From: Deltaproteobacteria bacterium | Lineage (GTDB): Bacteria; Desulfobacterota; Syntrophia; Syntrophales; UBA2210 | NCBI GenBank assembly: GCA_016935935.1 | Contig: JAFGPZ010000194.1 | Coordinates: 1-6,177, forward strand | DNA length: 6,177 bases | Direction of reading: 5' to 3' | Shown here: positions 1-4,646 of the stretch, one piece after another | How positions within the stretch are numbered: the stretch's first letter is position 1 | Layout: each line of letters begins with the position of its first letter | Notes under the pieces: model-generated | Databases searched by the model: none | What the model was told of the DNA's origin: nothing | The model's input: the letters and a program-made list of their open reading frames with translations, nothing else | Program-made: the position numbers and the translations under genes

Positions 1-87
1 AATGTCAAGGATAAAATAACCTAATTTGCTATTATTCTTGCCTTTTTCCTTAATAACTTATGCAATTCCCTAACCGGACATTACTGA

Positions 88-777
88 ATGAAAATAGGAT
101 ATCTCCAGAAGTCTTCTTTTATCGATTACCCCGGGAAAATATCGGCTATTATTTTTACCCAGGGATGTAATTTCAGGTGTCCGTATTGCCACAATCCGGA
201 ACTCGTCGATCCACACCTGTTTTCTGAACAAATTGATCCGGATGAGATCTTTGCCTTCCTGGAAAAGCGAAAGGGAAAGCTCGATGCCGTTGTCATAACA
301 GGGGGAGAGCCCACCATACATAAAGATTTGCCCATATTCACCAAAAGAATAAAAGATATGGGATACTTGGTAAAGGTTGACACAAACGGTACTAATCCGG
401 ATATTCTGGGAGACGTTATTTCTCATGGCTCTGTTGACTATATAGCTATGGACCTGAAGGCGCCGACAGAAAAGTATGAGTATGTAGTGAAGGTGCAGGT
501 AAATAAAGAGGCGATTGCCTCCAGTGTGAGCATGATAATGAATTCGGGAGTCGATTATGAATTCAGGACAACCCTTGTGAGTGGGCTTTTAATGGCTGAC
601 GATATTTTAAAGATTGGAGACATGATCAGGGGAGCGAGACAGTATGTCTTGCAGAATTTTGTATCTTCAAAGCATCTCGACAATGATTTTATCACAGCAA
701 ATAGCTTTAGTGGTGCAATGATTGCGGAACTGAAACTGAAACTCGATTCAACGTTGGTGAATGTAATTATCCGTTAG
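88..777 (+). CDS. Anaerobic ribonucleotide reductase activating protein-like radical SAM enzyme (NrdG2 type)
   Basis: This 229-residue protein is a radical SAM enzyme. The cluster motif CxxxCxxC is formed by Cys27, Cys31 and Cys34 (GCNFRCPYCHNPEL), which would bind a [4Fe-4S] cluster. The GGEP motif at residues 72-75 contacts S-adenosylmethionine. The N-terminus (LQKSSFIDYPGK, then FTQGCNFRCPYC) is typical of the short NrdG2-type activases, which generate the glycyl radical in anaerobic class III ribonucleotide reductase, and the length suits that family. The reductase partner is not in the window; it could lie upstream, or the enzyme may activate another glycyl-radical enzyme. The ATG at 88 directly follows a TGA (85-87). 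I see no strong Shine-Dalgarno upstream, only a weak CGGA at 75-78, but the family-like N-terminus begins exactly here. It is separated from the next gene by 386 bases and a new promoter, so it is probably not part of the ORP-like unit. Family assignment is strong; the exact substrate protein is inferred. Confidence 0.9.
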   Translation: MKIGYLQKSSFIDYPGKISAIIFTQGCNFRCPYCHNPELVDPHLFSEQIDPDEIFAFLEKRKGKLDAVVITGGEPTIHKDLPIFTKRIKDMGYLVKVDTNGTNPDILGDVISHGSVDYIAMDLKAPTEKYEYVVKVQVNKEAIASSVSMIMNSGVDYEFRTTLVSGLLMADDILKIGDMIRGARQYVLQNFVSSKHLDNDFITANSFSGAMIAELKLKLDSTLVNVIIR

Positions 778-964
778 ATGAAAAATCGAGTAATAGTAAT
801 TTGTTAAGCCACGGTTCAAACCCTCTTGGCCTTTGCTATAGTCTTTGTTTAAACTTTGTTTGACACGTCCCGATCCGTTTTTTCTTCCGTAGAGTTGAGG
901 TTTTGCCCTGGAGGTCATGCTATCGATTGTCGTGAGCACCATTATGGGGTTGCAATTTTAAATC

Positions 965-1010
965 TTGCATTAATTATATGAGTAGCAATAATGCGACCAA
1001 GCGATGATCG
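965..1010. promoter_or_regulatory. Candidate upstream activator sequences (imperfect dyads)
   Basis: TTGCATTA at 965-972 is matched 16 bases later by TAATGCGA at 989-996, an inverted repeat with 7 of 8 positions paired. Immediately after it, CGATGATCG at 1002-1010 is a perfect 9-base dyad with a central G. Both lie roughly 90-130 bases upstream of the start point predicted from the sigma-54 promoter, the usual range for an enhancer-binding protein. No activator gene is visible in the window and the motif cannot be tied to a known regulator, so this is a placement-based suggestion. Confidence 0.3.
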
Positions 1011-1071
1011 GTTTATTTTGATGTAAGCCATAAATACAGAAATGACAACATATTACAATCAAACTATTGGA

Positions 1072-1087
1072 TGGCATGTTGTATGCA
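1072..1087 (+). promoter_or_regulatory. Sigma-54 (RpoN) -24/-12 promoter
   Basis: TGGCATGTTGTATGCA matches the sigma-54 consensus TGGCAYR-N4-TTGCW at every defined position except one (ATGCA in place of TTGCA). The invariant GG (1073-1074) and GC (1085-1086) are separated by exactly 10 bases, as required. Transcription would begin near 1098, leaving a leader of about 65 bases before the start codon at 1164. Sigma-54 promoters need an ATP-dependent activator; none is encoded here. The promoter drives the DUF5320-type genes and possibly everything to 5889. Confidence 0.78.
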
Positions 1088-1150
1088 AGGTACACAGAGA
1101 AAGAGTCGCGAAGGTAAAGGAAATTTATTGTTAGCGATAGAACCGAAGAA

Positions 1151-1155
1151 AGGAG
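1151..1155 (+). promoter_or_regulatory. Ribosome binding site fixing the start at 1164
   Basis: AGGAG at 1151-1155 lies 8 bases before the ATG at 1164. The in-frame ATG at 1071 overlaps the sigma-54 promoter and lies upstream of the predicted transcript start, so it cannot be used from that promoter. Confidence 0.85.
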
Positions 1156-1163
1156 AGCAGAAT

Positions 1164-1373
1164 ATGCCAAGAGGAGATGGTACAGGACCACAGGGACAGG
1201 GTTCCATGACTGGACGGGGAATGGGGCAGTGTTCAGGAGGGAAAAAGAAGGTTCGACCTGATTCAAATTCTTTGGGAACGCCCGCAGGAAGACCTGGAGG
1301 CCGAGGAAATTCTTCCGGTATCAAAAGTGGAGGGACCGGCAGAGGTCTCGGGCGAGGTCAGGGGAATAGATAA
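1164..1373 (+). CDS. Small Gly-rich DUF5320-type protein, paralog 1
   Basis: This 69-residue protein begins MPRGDGTGPQGQG followed by SMTGRGMGQC, the N-terminal signature of DUF5320-type proteins, with a single cysteine at residue 23. The rest is low-complexity Gly/Arg/Ser sequence ending in GRGLGRGQGNR. It has no C-terminal coiled coil, unlike paralog 3, and no membrane segment or signal peptide. The start is set by the AGGAG at 1151-1155; a longer in-frame reading from 1071 would add 31 residues encoded by promoter and leader DNA and is rejected. It is the first gene after the sigma-54 promoter, so it should be a highly expressed member of the unit. The function of the family is not established. 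Position 14 is Ser where the two sister proteins have Pro, which makes this the most divergent of the three. Confidence 0.8.
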   Translation: MPRGDGTGPQGQGSMTGRGMGQCSGGKKKVRPDSNSLGTPAGRPGGRGNSSGIKSGGTGRGLGRGQGNR

Positions 1374-1392
1374 ATAGAAGGGAGGAAGGAAT

Positions 1393-1462
1393 ATGCCATT
1401 TGGTGACGGAACAGGTCCAGCAGGAATGGGGCCGATGACAGGCAGGGCTGCCGGTTATTGCG
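1393..1462 (+). repeat. Duplicated 5' module of DUF5320-type genes, copy 1
   Basis: The first 70 bases of paralog 2 are near-repeated at 1756-1825 in paralog 3. The longest identical run is 20 bases (1435-1454 against 1798-1817), and CCAGCAGGAATGGG is also shared. The downstream parts of the two genes are largely different, so the similarity is confined to the N-terminal module apart from the short GRGFGGRG stretch. Confidence 0.7.
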
Positions 1463-1665
1463 TGCCGGGCTATACTAACATGATTCCTCTGAGGAGTTAT
1501 TTCCCACGATATGGGATTTCGGACTATACAGGTTTTATTTCGGCACCCGGTTATTGGGGCCGAGGTTTTGGAGGAAGAGGTAGGGGTTGGTGCAACAGGG
1601 TTTATACACCCGGTCGTATGGGTTGGCATCGATTCGGGAATAGACTTTCGTTATATGGGTGGTAG
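1393..1665 (+). CDS. Small Gly/Tyr-rich DUF5320-type protein, paralog 2
   Basis: This 90-residue protein starts MPFGDGTGPAGMG then PMTGRAAGYC, the same N-terminal module as its neighbours, with the invariant Cys23. It adds a second cysteine at residue 67 (GRGWCNR). The middle is rich in Tyr, Gly, Pro and Phe, then a GRGFGGRGRG stretch leads to a short basic/aromatic end (LSLYGW). It lacks the coiled-coil tail of a full-length DUF5320 protein. The ATG at 1393 is preceded by GGAGG at 1381-1385 with 7 bases of spacing. It follows paralog 1 by 19 bases and must be co-transcribed with it. The first 70 bases of coding sequence are closely similar to those of paralog 3 at the DNA level, indicating a duplication. 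No function is assigned to the family; a structural or metal-binding role through Cys23 is inference. Confidence 0.82.
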   Translation: MPFGDGTGPAGMGPMTGRAAGYCVPGYTNMIPLRSYFPRYGISDYTGFISAPGYWGRGFGGRGRGWCNRVYTPGRMGWHRFGNRLSLYGW

Positions 1666-1669
1666 GATA

Positions 1670-1707
1670 CCTGATGGCGTGTTCGATATATTGAACATGC
1701 CATCAGG
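1670..1707. other. Intercistronic 15-bp hairpin
   Basis: The arms are 1670-1684 (CCTGATGGCGTGTTC) and 1693-1707 (GAACATGCCATCAGG). They pair over 15 positions with a single G-U wobble in RNA, around an 8-base loop. No T-run follows (next bases CCAAATAG), so it is not a standard intrinsic terminator. It begins 4 bases after the stop codon of paralog 2. It may protect the 3' end of the upstream message or mark a processing site, which would make the levels of the first two proteins differ from the third. It could also be a protein-binding dyad in DNA. Confidence 0.7.
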
Positions 1708-1755
1708 CCAAATAGATCAAAATCAGGATAAAGACAGCAGAAAGGAGAAAAAGAT

Positions 1756-1825
1756 ATGCCAGGAGGAAATGGAACAGGACCAGCAGGAATGGGACCAATG
1801 ACAGGCAGGGCTGCCGGATATTGTG
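1756..1825 (+). repeat. Duplicated 5' module of DUF5320-type genes, copy 2
   Basis: This is the partner of 1393-1462. The near-identical DNA across the N-terminal module, with unlike 3' portions, points to local duplication followed by tail exchange or divergence. Confidence 0.7.
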
Positions 1826-2073
1826 CAGGATATAACATGCCGGGTTATGCCAACGCCGTCCCGGGCCGGGGTTTCGGAGGCAGAGGCGGACGCGGAGGGC
1901 GTTGGGGACAACAGGGAGTCTGGAATCAGGCTCCGTACTATCAGGCGCCGGCTTATGGGACTGCTCCGTATAGCCCGGGACAGGAACTCGATGCCCTGAA
2001 GGCTCAGGCCCAGTATCTGCAAAATTCACTGGAAGGAATTAGCAGAAGGATCAAGGAACTGGAAGAAAGTTAA
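1756..2073 (+). CDS. DUF5320 domain protein with C-terminal coiled coil, paralog 3
   Basis: This 105-residue protein has the complete DUF5320-type layout. The N-terminal module is MPGGNGTGPAGMG followed by PMTGRAAGYC, with its only cysteine at residue 23. A Gly/Arg-rich stretch (GRGFGGRGGRGGRWG) spans about residues 37-51, and a Tyr/Pro/Ala-rich linker spans about 52-73. The end is a coiled coil with hydrophobic residues at 78, 81, 85, 88, 92, 95, 99 and 102, a perfect 3-4 heptad series. The helix suggests the protein oligomerises or docks on a partner. The start is supported by AAAGGAG at 1741-1747, 8 bases upstream. It follows a hairpin-containing 90-base gap and is itself followed by a strong hairpin terminator. 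Family membership is clear; the function is unknown. A role in the metal-cluster unit is inferred from its neighbours. Confidence 0.87.
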   Translation: MPGGNGTGPAGMGPMTGRAAGYCAGYNMPGYANAVPGRGFGGRGGRGGRWGQQGVWNQAPYYQAPAYGTAPYSPGQELDALKAQAQYLQNSLEGISRRIKELEES

Positions 2074-2096
2074 GCGTACGAATAAGTATATCTCCT

Positions 2097-2130
2097 GCAA
2101 AATCCGGGCATGGCCCGGATTTTGCTTTTA
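2097..2130 (+). terminator. Intrinsic terminator, perfect 13-bp stem, inside the gene cluster
   Basis: GCAAAATCCGGGC (2097-2109) and GCCCGGATTTTGC (2113-2125) are exact reverse complements around a 3-base loop ATG, followed by TTTTA. The A-rich left foot and T-rich right foot give the classic terminator shape. It lies 24 bases after the stop of paralog 3 and 34 bases before the next start codon. It would end or strongly reduce transcription from the sigma-54 promoter, making the DUF5320-type proteins more abundant than the downstream products. I see no clear separate promoter between it and the next gene. Confidence 0.85.
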
Positions 2131-2159
2131 TGGGGATACGACAGAAAAGGAGAAAATGA

Positions 2160-2597
2160 ATGAAGATAGCGATTTCAGCATCCGGACCGAATTTGGATGA
2201 TATGGTTGACCCGCGCTTTGGGAGATGTGCTTTTTTTCACATTGTTGATATTGAATCAGGAGAGCATACGTCGTTTATGAATGAAAGTGCCTCGGCAGGA
2301 GGAGGAGCAGGGATCAGTGCTGCCCAGGGAATTGTGGATAACGGGGTAACTGTTGTGCTGACCGGTAATTGCGGCCCCAATGCCTTTCAGGTATTCAGTG
2401 CTGCCGGCGTTCAGATGATTGTCGGGGTAAATGGAAAGATTCGTGATGCCATCGAGCAATTCAAGGCAGGTACTCTTAAGCCGGTATCATCACCCAATGT
2501 AGCCGACCATTTTGGTTCTGGTTCAGGATCAGGAGGAGGCATGGGTGGCGGCGGTGGCATGGGCCGTGGCGGTGGCATGGGCAAAAACAGGAGATAA
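2160..2597 (+). CDS. NifX/NifB-like dinitrogenase Fe-Mo cofactor family protein with Gly/Met-rich tail
   Basis: Residues 1 to about 118 form a NifX/NifB C-terminal-like domain. It opens with MKIAISASG, followed by DPRFGRCAFFHIVD, then a glycine-rich turn and a VTVVLTGNCGPNAFQVFSAAGVQ core, ending at SSPNVADHFG. Such domains bind metal-sulfur clusters or their precursors; the orange protein of Desulfovibrio belongs here. Cys23 and Cys71 are candidate ligands. Residues 119-145 are an appended low-complexity tail of Gly and Ser with Met128, Met134 and Met140, ending in KNRR. Position 19 is Arg (DPRFG) where the second paralog in the window has His (SRHFG). The start is set by AAGGAG at 2147-2152, 7 bases upstream; an ATG at 2156 is out of frame. 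It is not a nitrogenase gene in any direct sense, since no nif structural genes are visible. The exact cluster carried is unknown. Confidence 0.88.
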   Translation: MKIAISASGPNLDDMVDPRFGRCAFFHIVDIESGEHTSFMNESASAGGGAGISAAQGIVDNGVTVVLTGNCGPNAFQVFSAAGVQMIVGVNGKIRDAIEQFKAGTLKPVSSPNVADHFGSGSGSGGGMGGGGGMGRGGGMGKNRR

Positions 2598-2701
2598 TTG
2601 GTTTTTCCCGGCAAGGTGTCGGATCGAAAAGAGTATAATCAAAGCTGTTTAGATAATTACTACAAGCACAAGAGTCACTTGCAAAACTGAAAGAAGCTGA
2701 C

Positions 2702-2763
2702 TTCCCGCGAAGTTGGTGATCCATAACCTTCTGAGAATACTGGATTCCCGCCTTCGCGGGAAT
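2702..2763. repeat. REP-like dispersed palindrome ('VIPAKAGIQ' class)
   Basis: ATTCCCGC (2744-2751) and GCGGGAAT (2756-2763) form a hairpin with loop CTTC. In addition TTCCCGCGAAG (2702-2712) is the exact reverse complement of CTTCGCGGGAA (2752-2762), so a larger alternative fold competes with the small hairpin. Core sequences of this type occur in many bacterial genomes. When wrongly translated they give the well-known spurious peptides VIPAKAGIQ and SFPRRRESS, both of which appear on the - strand here. It is probably a non-autonomous element, possibly mobilised by a REP-associated transposase elsewhere. Confidence 0.78.
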
Positions 2764-2841
2764 GACAAGAGTGGATGCGGGAATGAAAAGAGTGGATGAA
2801 AGAATGACAAGAGTAGATTTGGGAATGGCAAATCCGGACTT
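2758..2841 (+). repeat. Degenerate 21-base tandem repeat, about 3-4 units
   Basis: Units begin at 2758, 2779, 2800 and 2821, each opening with a version of GGGAATGACAAGAGTGGAT. Units 1 and 2 agree at 19 of 21 positions and units 1 and 3 at 16 of 21; unit 4 keeps only the first half. The first unit overlaps the right arm of the palindrome, so the array looks like repeated copying of the palindrome's edge and flank. Confidence 0.75.
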
Positions 2842-2856
2842 TTGCAACTGGCTCAG

Positions 2857-2861
2857 AAGGA
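2857..2861 (+). promoter_or_regulatory. Ribosome binding site fixing the start at 2869
   Basis: AAGGA lies 7 bases before the ATG at 2869. It favours this start over the in-frame TTG at 2842, which sits at the edge of the repeat and would add 9 residues unlike the family N-terminus. Confidence 0.75.
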
Positions 2862-2868
2862 TGTTTAT

Positions 2869-3738
2869 ATGAAGATAGCGGTAGCAAGTGGAAAAGGTGG
2901 GACAGGAAAGACTACTGTTGCTACAAATCTTGCGCTCACAGCAGGCATGTTGGGGGAAATGGTAACCTACCTTGATTGTGATGTGGAAGAGCCTAATGGA
3001 CATCTTTTTCTGCACCCCGAGATGCAGGAAAGCTCTTCCATAGGAGTACCTGTCCCGCAGGTAGATAAAGAAAAATGCAATGGTTGTGGAAAATGTGCTG
3101 ACATCTGTCAGTACAGCGCTATTGTCTGTGTAAAGGAAAATGTTTTGATTTTTCCTGGACTTTGCCATGCCTGCGGTGGCTGCAAAAGGGTCTGTCCGAC
3201 AGGGGCCATATCGGAAATCTCACGTGATATCGGGACGATCGAGCAAGGGTATGCCGAACATATCGGATTTGTGCATGGAAGGCTCAATATAGGAGATATC
3301 ATGGTTCCTCCGCTTATCAGGGCCGTGAAAAAGATTGATCCTCCCGGCATACAGATAATAGATACACCTCCAGGGACATCATGCCCGGTTATAACGACAT
3401 TGAGGGGTGCTGATTTTGTGCTTCTGGTGACCGAACCAACCCCATTCGGGTTGAATGACCTTGGTCTTGCCGTTGAAACCGTAAAAGAACTCGGTATTGA
3501 TTATGCTGTGGTTGTGAACCGTGCAGATGAGGATAATCCAAGCGCACAGCAATTCTGTCAGGACCGGGGGATTCCGATTATCGCCGAGATTCCGGATGAC
3601 AGGAGGATTGCAGAGGCGTACTCCCGGGGCGAGCTTATAATCTCTGCTCTGCCGCAATACCGTGATGTCTTTGAAAAACTATTCAGGGATATTCAGGAGA
3701 GGTTGTCAACAAGATCAGCCAGGCAGGGGGTGTTATGA
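2869..3738 (+). CDS. MinD/ParA-like P-loop ATPase with inserted 2[4Fe-4S] ferredoxin domain, first of a pair
   Basis: This 289-residue ATPase starts MKIAVASGKGGTGKTT, with the deviant Walker A motif at residues 8-16 (signature Lys9, catalytic Lys14). DCDVEEPN at 36-42 is the switch I region and IIDTPPGTSCP (Asp165) is Walker B/switch II. Between them is a bacterial-type ferredoxin domain with two CxxCxxCxxxC motifs: Cys70/73/76/80 and Cys99/102/105/109. This architecture couples nucleotide hydrolysis to Fe-S chemistry. In Desulfovibrio, similar proteins are encoded with the orange protein and take part in its complex. A cysteine (Cys172) follows the Walker B loop in both members of the pair. 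The gene overlaps the next by 4 bases (ATGA), implying translational coupling and probably a heterodimer. It is cytoplasmic, with possible membrane association as in MinD, though no amphipathic targeting helix is evident. Function in cluster assembly is inferred. Confidence 0.9.
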   Translation: MKIAVASGKGGTGKTTVATNLALTAGMLGEMVTYLDCDVEEPNGHLFLHPEMQESSSIGVPVPQVDKEKCNGCGKCADICQYSAIVCVKENVLIFPGLCHACGGCKRVCPTGAISEISRDIGTIEQGYAEHIGFVHGRLNIGDIMVPPLIRAVKKIDPPGIQIIDTPPGTSCPVITTLRGADFVLLVTEPTPFGLNDLGLAVETVKELGIDYAVVVNRADEDNPSAQQFCQDRGIPIIAEIPDDRRIAEAYSRGELIISALPQYRDVFEKLFRDIQERLSTRSARQGVL

Positions 3739-4634
3739 AAGAAATTGTAGTTATCAGCGGAAAAGGTGGTACGGGCAAGACCAGTATTGCCGCAGCATTT
3801 GCCTGTCTTGCGGAAAGTCCGGTAGTGGCGGATTGTGATGTGGATGCTGCAGATCTCTTCCTGGTGCTTGAGCCAACGATTCTGAAGGAAGAAAAGTTCA
3901 GCGGAGGCTCTCTGGCAAAAATCAGACAGGAGAAATGCACAGGGTGCGGCACATGCATGGAGGTGTGTCGTTTTGATGCTGTGGTAGAAGATGAGCAATC
4001 AGAAAAAGGACGATTCTCTATTGACCCGGTGGCCTGCGAGGGATGCGGGGTGTGTTCTTATTTCTGTCCTGAATGTGCGATAGATTTTTTGCCTGTGGTC
4101 AATGGTGTATGGTTTGTCTCTGATACTCGGGTAGGTCCCATGGTCCATGCGAAGCTTGGAATAGCCGAGGAAAACTCGGGTAAGCTTGTAACCCTTGTGA
4201 GAAGTGAGGCACAAAAAATTGCACAGACCAATGGTCATGATTATCTGATAGTCGACGGTTCTCCCGGTATCGGTTGTCCCGTGATTGCATCCATAACCGG
4301 GGCGGACTTTGTCGTCATTGTGACAGAGCCTACTGTAGCGGGCGAGCATGATCTCGATCGGGTTCATCAACTGACGAACCACTTCGGCATACCAGCTGCT
4401 GTCTGTATCAACAAGGCTGATATTAATCCGGAAATGACGGAAAGGATTATAGAACAATCCCGACGTAAGGGAATTACCGTTGCCGGTCAGATCAGGTATG
4501 ACAAGGCTTTCACCAGGGCTCAGGTCGAAAAGCAAACCGTGCTGGAGTATACCGATTCCGCGGTTGCGGATGATATTAAAAAGGTCTGGTCTTGTATCCT
4601 GAACCAGATCGAGGGGGAATATCCCCGGAAATAA
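3735..4634 (+). CDS. MinD/ParA-like P-loop ATPase with inserted 2[4Fe-4S] ferredoxin domain, second of a pair
   Basis: This 299-residue protein has the same architecture as its upstream neighbour but is clearly diverged. Deviant Walker A is ISGKGGTGKTS at residues 7-17 (Lys10, Lys15), and ADCDVDAADL at 32-41 is switch I. The ferredoxin insert has Cys68/71/74/78 and Cys101/104/107/111, plus an extra Cys114. Walker B reads LIVDGSPGIGCP (Asp174), followed by Cys181, equivalent to Cys172 of the first protein. The change from DTPPGT to DGSPGI alters the switch II loop and may give the two partners different ATPase behaviour. The ATG overlaps the TGA of the preceding gene (3735-3738), which is the strongest support for this start. 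It is followed 12 bases later by the Mrp gene. The likely role is as the partner ATPase in an ORP-like metal-cluster complex; this is inferred from family and context. Confidence 0.9.
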   Translation: MKEIVVISGKGGTGKTSIAAAFACLAESPVVADCDVDAADLFLVLEPTILKEEKFSGGSLAKIRQEKCTGCGTCMEVCRFDAVVEDEQSEKGRFSIDPVACEGCGVCSYFCPECAIDFLPVVNGVWFVSDTRVGPMVHAKLGIAEENSGKLVTLVRSEAQKIAQTNGHDYLIVDGSPGIGCPVIASITGADFVVIVTEPTVAGEHDLDRVHQLTNHFGIPAAVCINKADINPEMTERIIEQSRRKGITVAGQIRYDKAFTRAQVEKQTVLEYTDSAVADDIKKVWSCILNQIEGEYPRK

Positions 4635-4635
4635 T

Positions 4636-4640
4636 GGGAG
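4636..4640 (+). promoter_or_regulatory. Ribosome binding site deciding between two Mrp starts
   Basis: GGGAG ends 3 bases before the ATG at 4644 and 6 bases before the in-frame ATG at 4647. The spacing favours 4647. The two choices differ by one Met. Confidence 0.6.
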
Positions 4641-4646
4641 AATATG

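Larger units (their letters stand above)
778..1163. other. Non-coding control region upstream of the DUF5320-type genes
   Basis: This stretch carries no protein gene I can support. It is AT-rich in its second half. The right end holds a sigma-54 promoter (1072-1087) and the ribosome binding site of the next gene. Upstream of the promoter are two imperfect dyad sequences (965-996 and 1002-1010) at a distance suitable for an enhancer-binding activator, listed separately. An 8-base palindrome GTTTAAAC lies at 847-854. I see no convincing terminator for the radical SAM gene. Confidence 0.6.
2598..2868. other. Intergenic region with repeat elements
   Basis: This gap contains no gene I can support. 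It holds a dispersed palindromic repeat (2702-2763), a 21-base tandem repeat (2758-2841) and the ribosome binding site of the next gene. I found no sigma-54 promoter in it. The reverse-strand open frames here are artefacts of the repeats. Confidence 0.6.

Noticed and set aside
1..24. Seven open codons ending in TAA at 22-24, possible tail of an upstream gene
   Set aside because: Too short to recognise or to distinguish from chance; the following 60 bases are AT-rich and uninformative.
812..830. GGTTCAAACCC-like segment resembling a tRNA T-arm
   Set aside because: The flanking bases do not form the 5-bp T stem and no other tRNA arms are present.
860..865. TTGACA resembling a sigma-70 -35 element
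   Set aside because: No acceptable -10 hexamer at 16-18 bases downstream.
748..942. Reverse-strand frame of 64 codons in the gap after the radical SAM gene
   Set aside because: It overlaps the radical SAM gene, has no good ribosome binding site and resembles no family I recognise. A degraded mobile-element fragment is possible but unsupported.
1511..1801. + strand frame of 96 codons spanning paralogs 2 and 3
   Set aside because: It is out of frame with both genes, has no ribosome binding site and crosses the hairpin; a shadow of the real genes.
2821..2846. TGGCAAA and TTTTGCA as a sigma-54 promoter before the first MinD-like gene
   Set aside because: The GG to GC spacing is 15 bases instead of 10.
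2476..3168. Reverse-strand frame of 230 codons
   Set aside because: It is antisense to two well-supported genes and crosses the palindromic repeat; the VIPAKAGIQ-type peptide in it is a known translation artefact.
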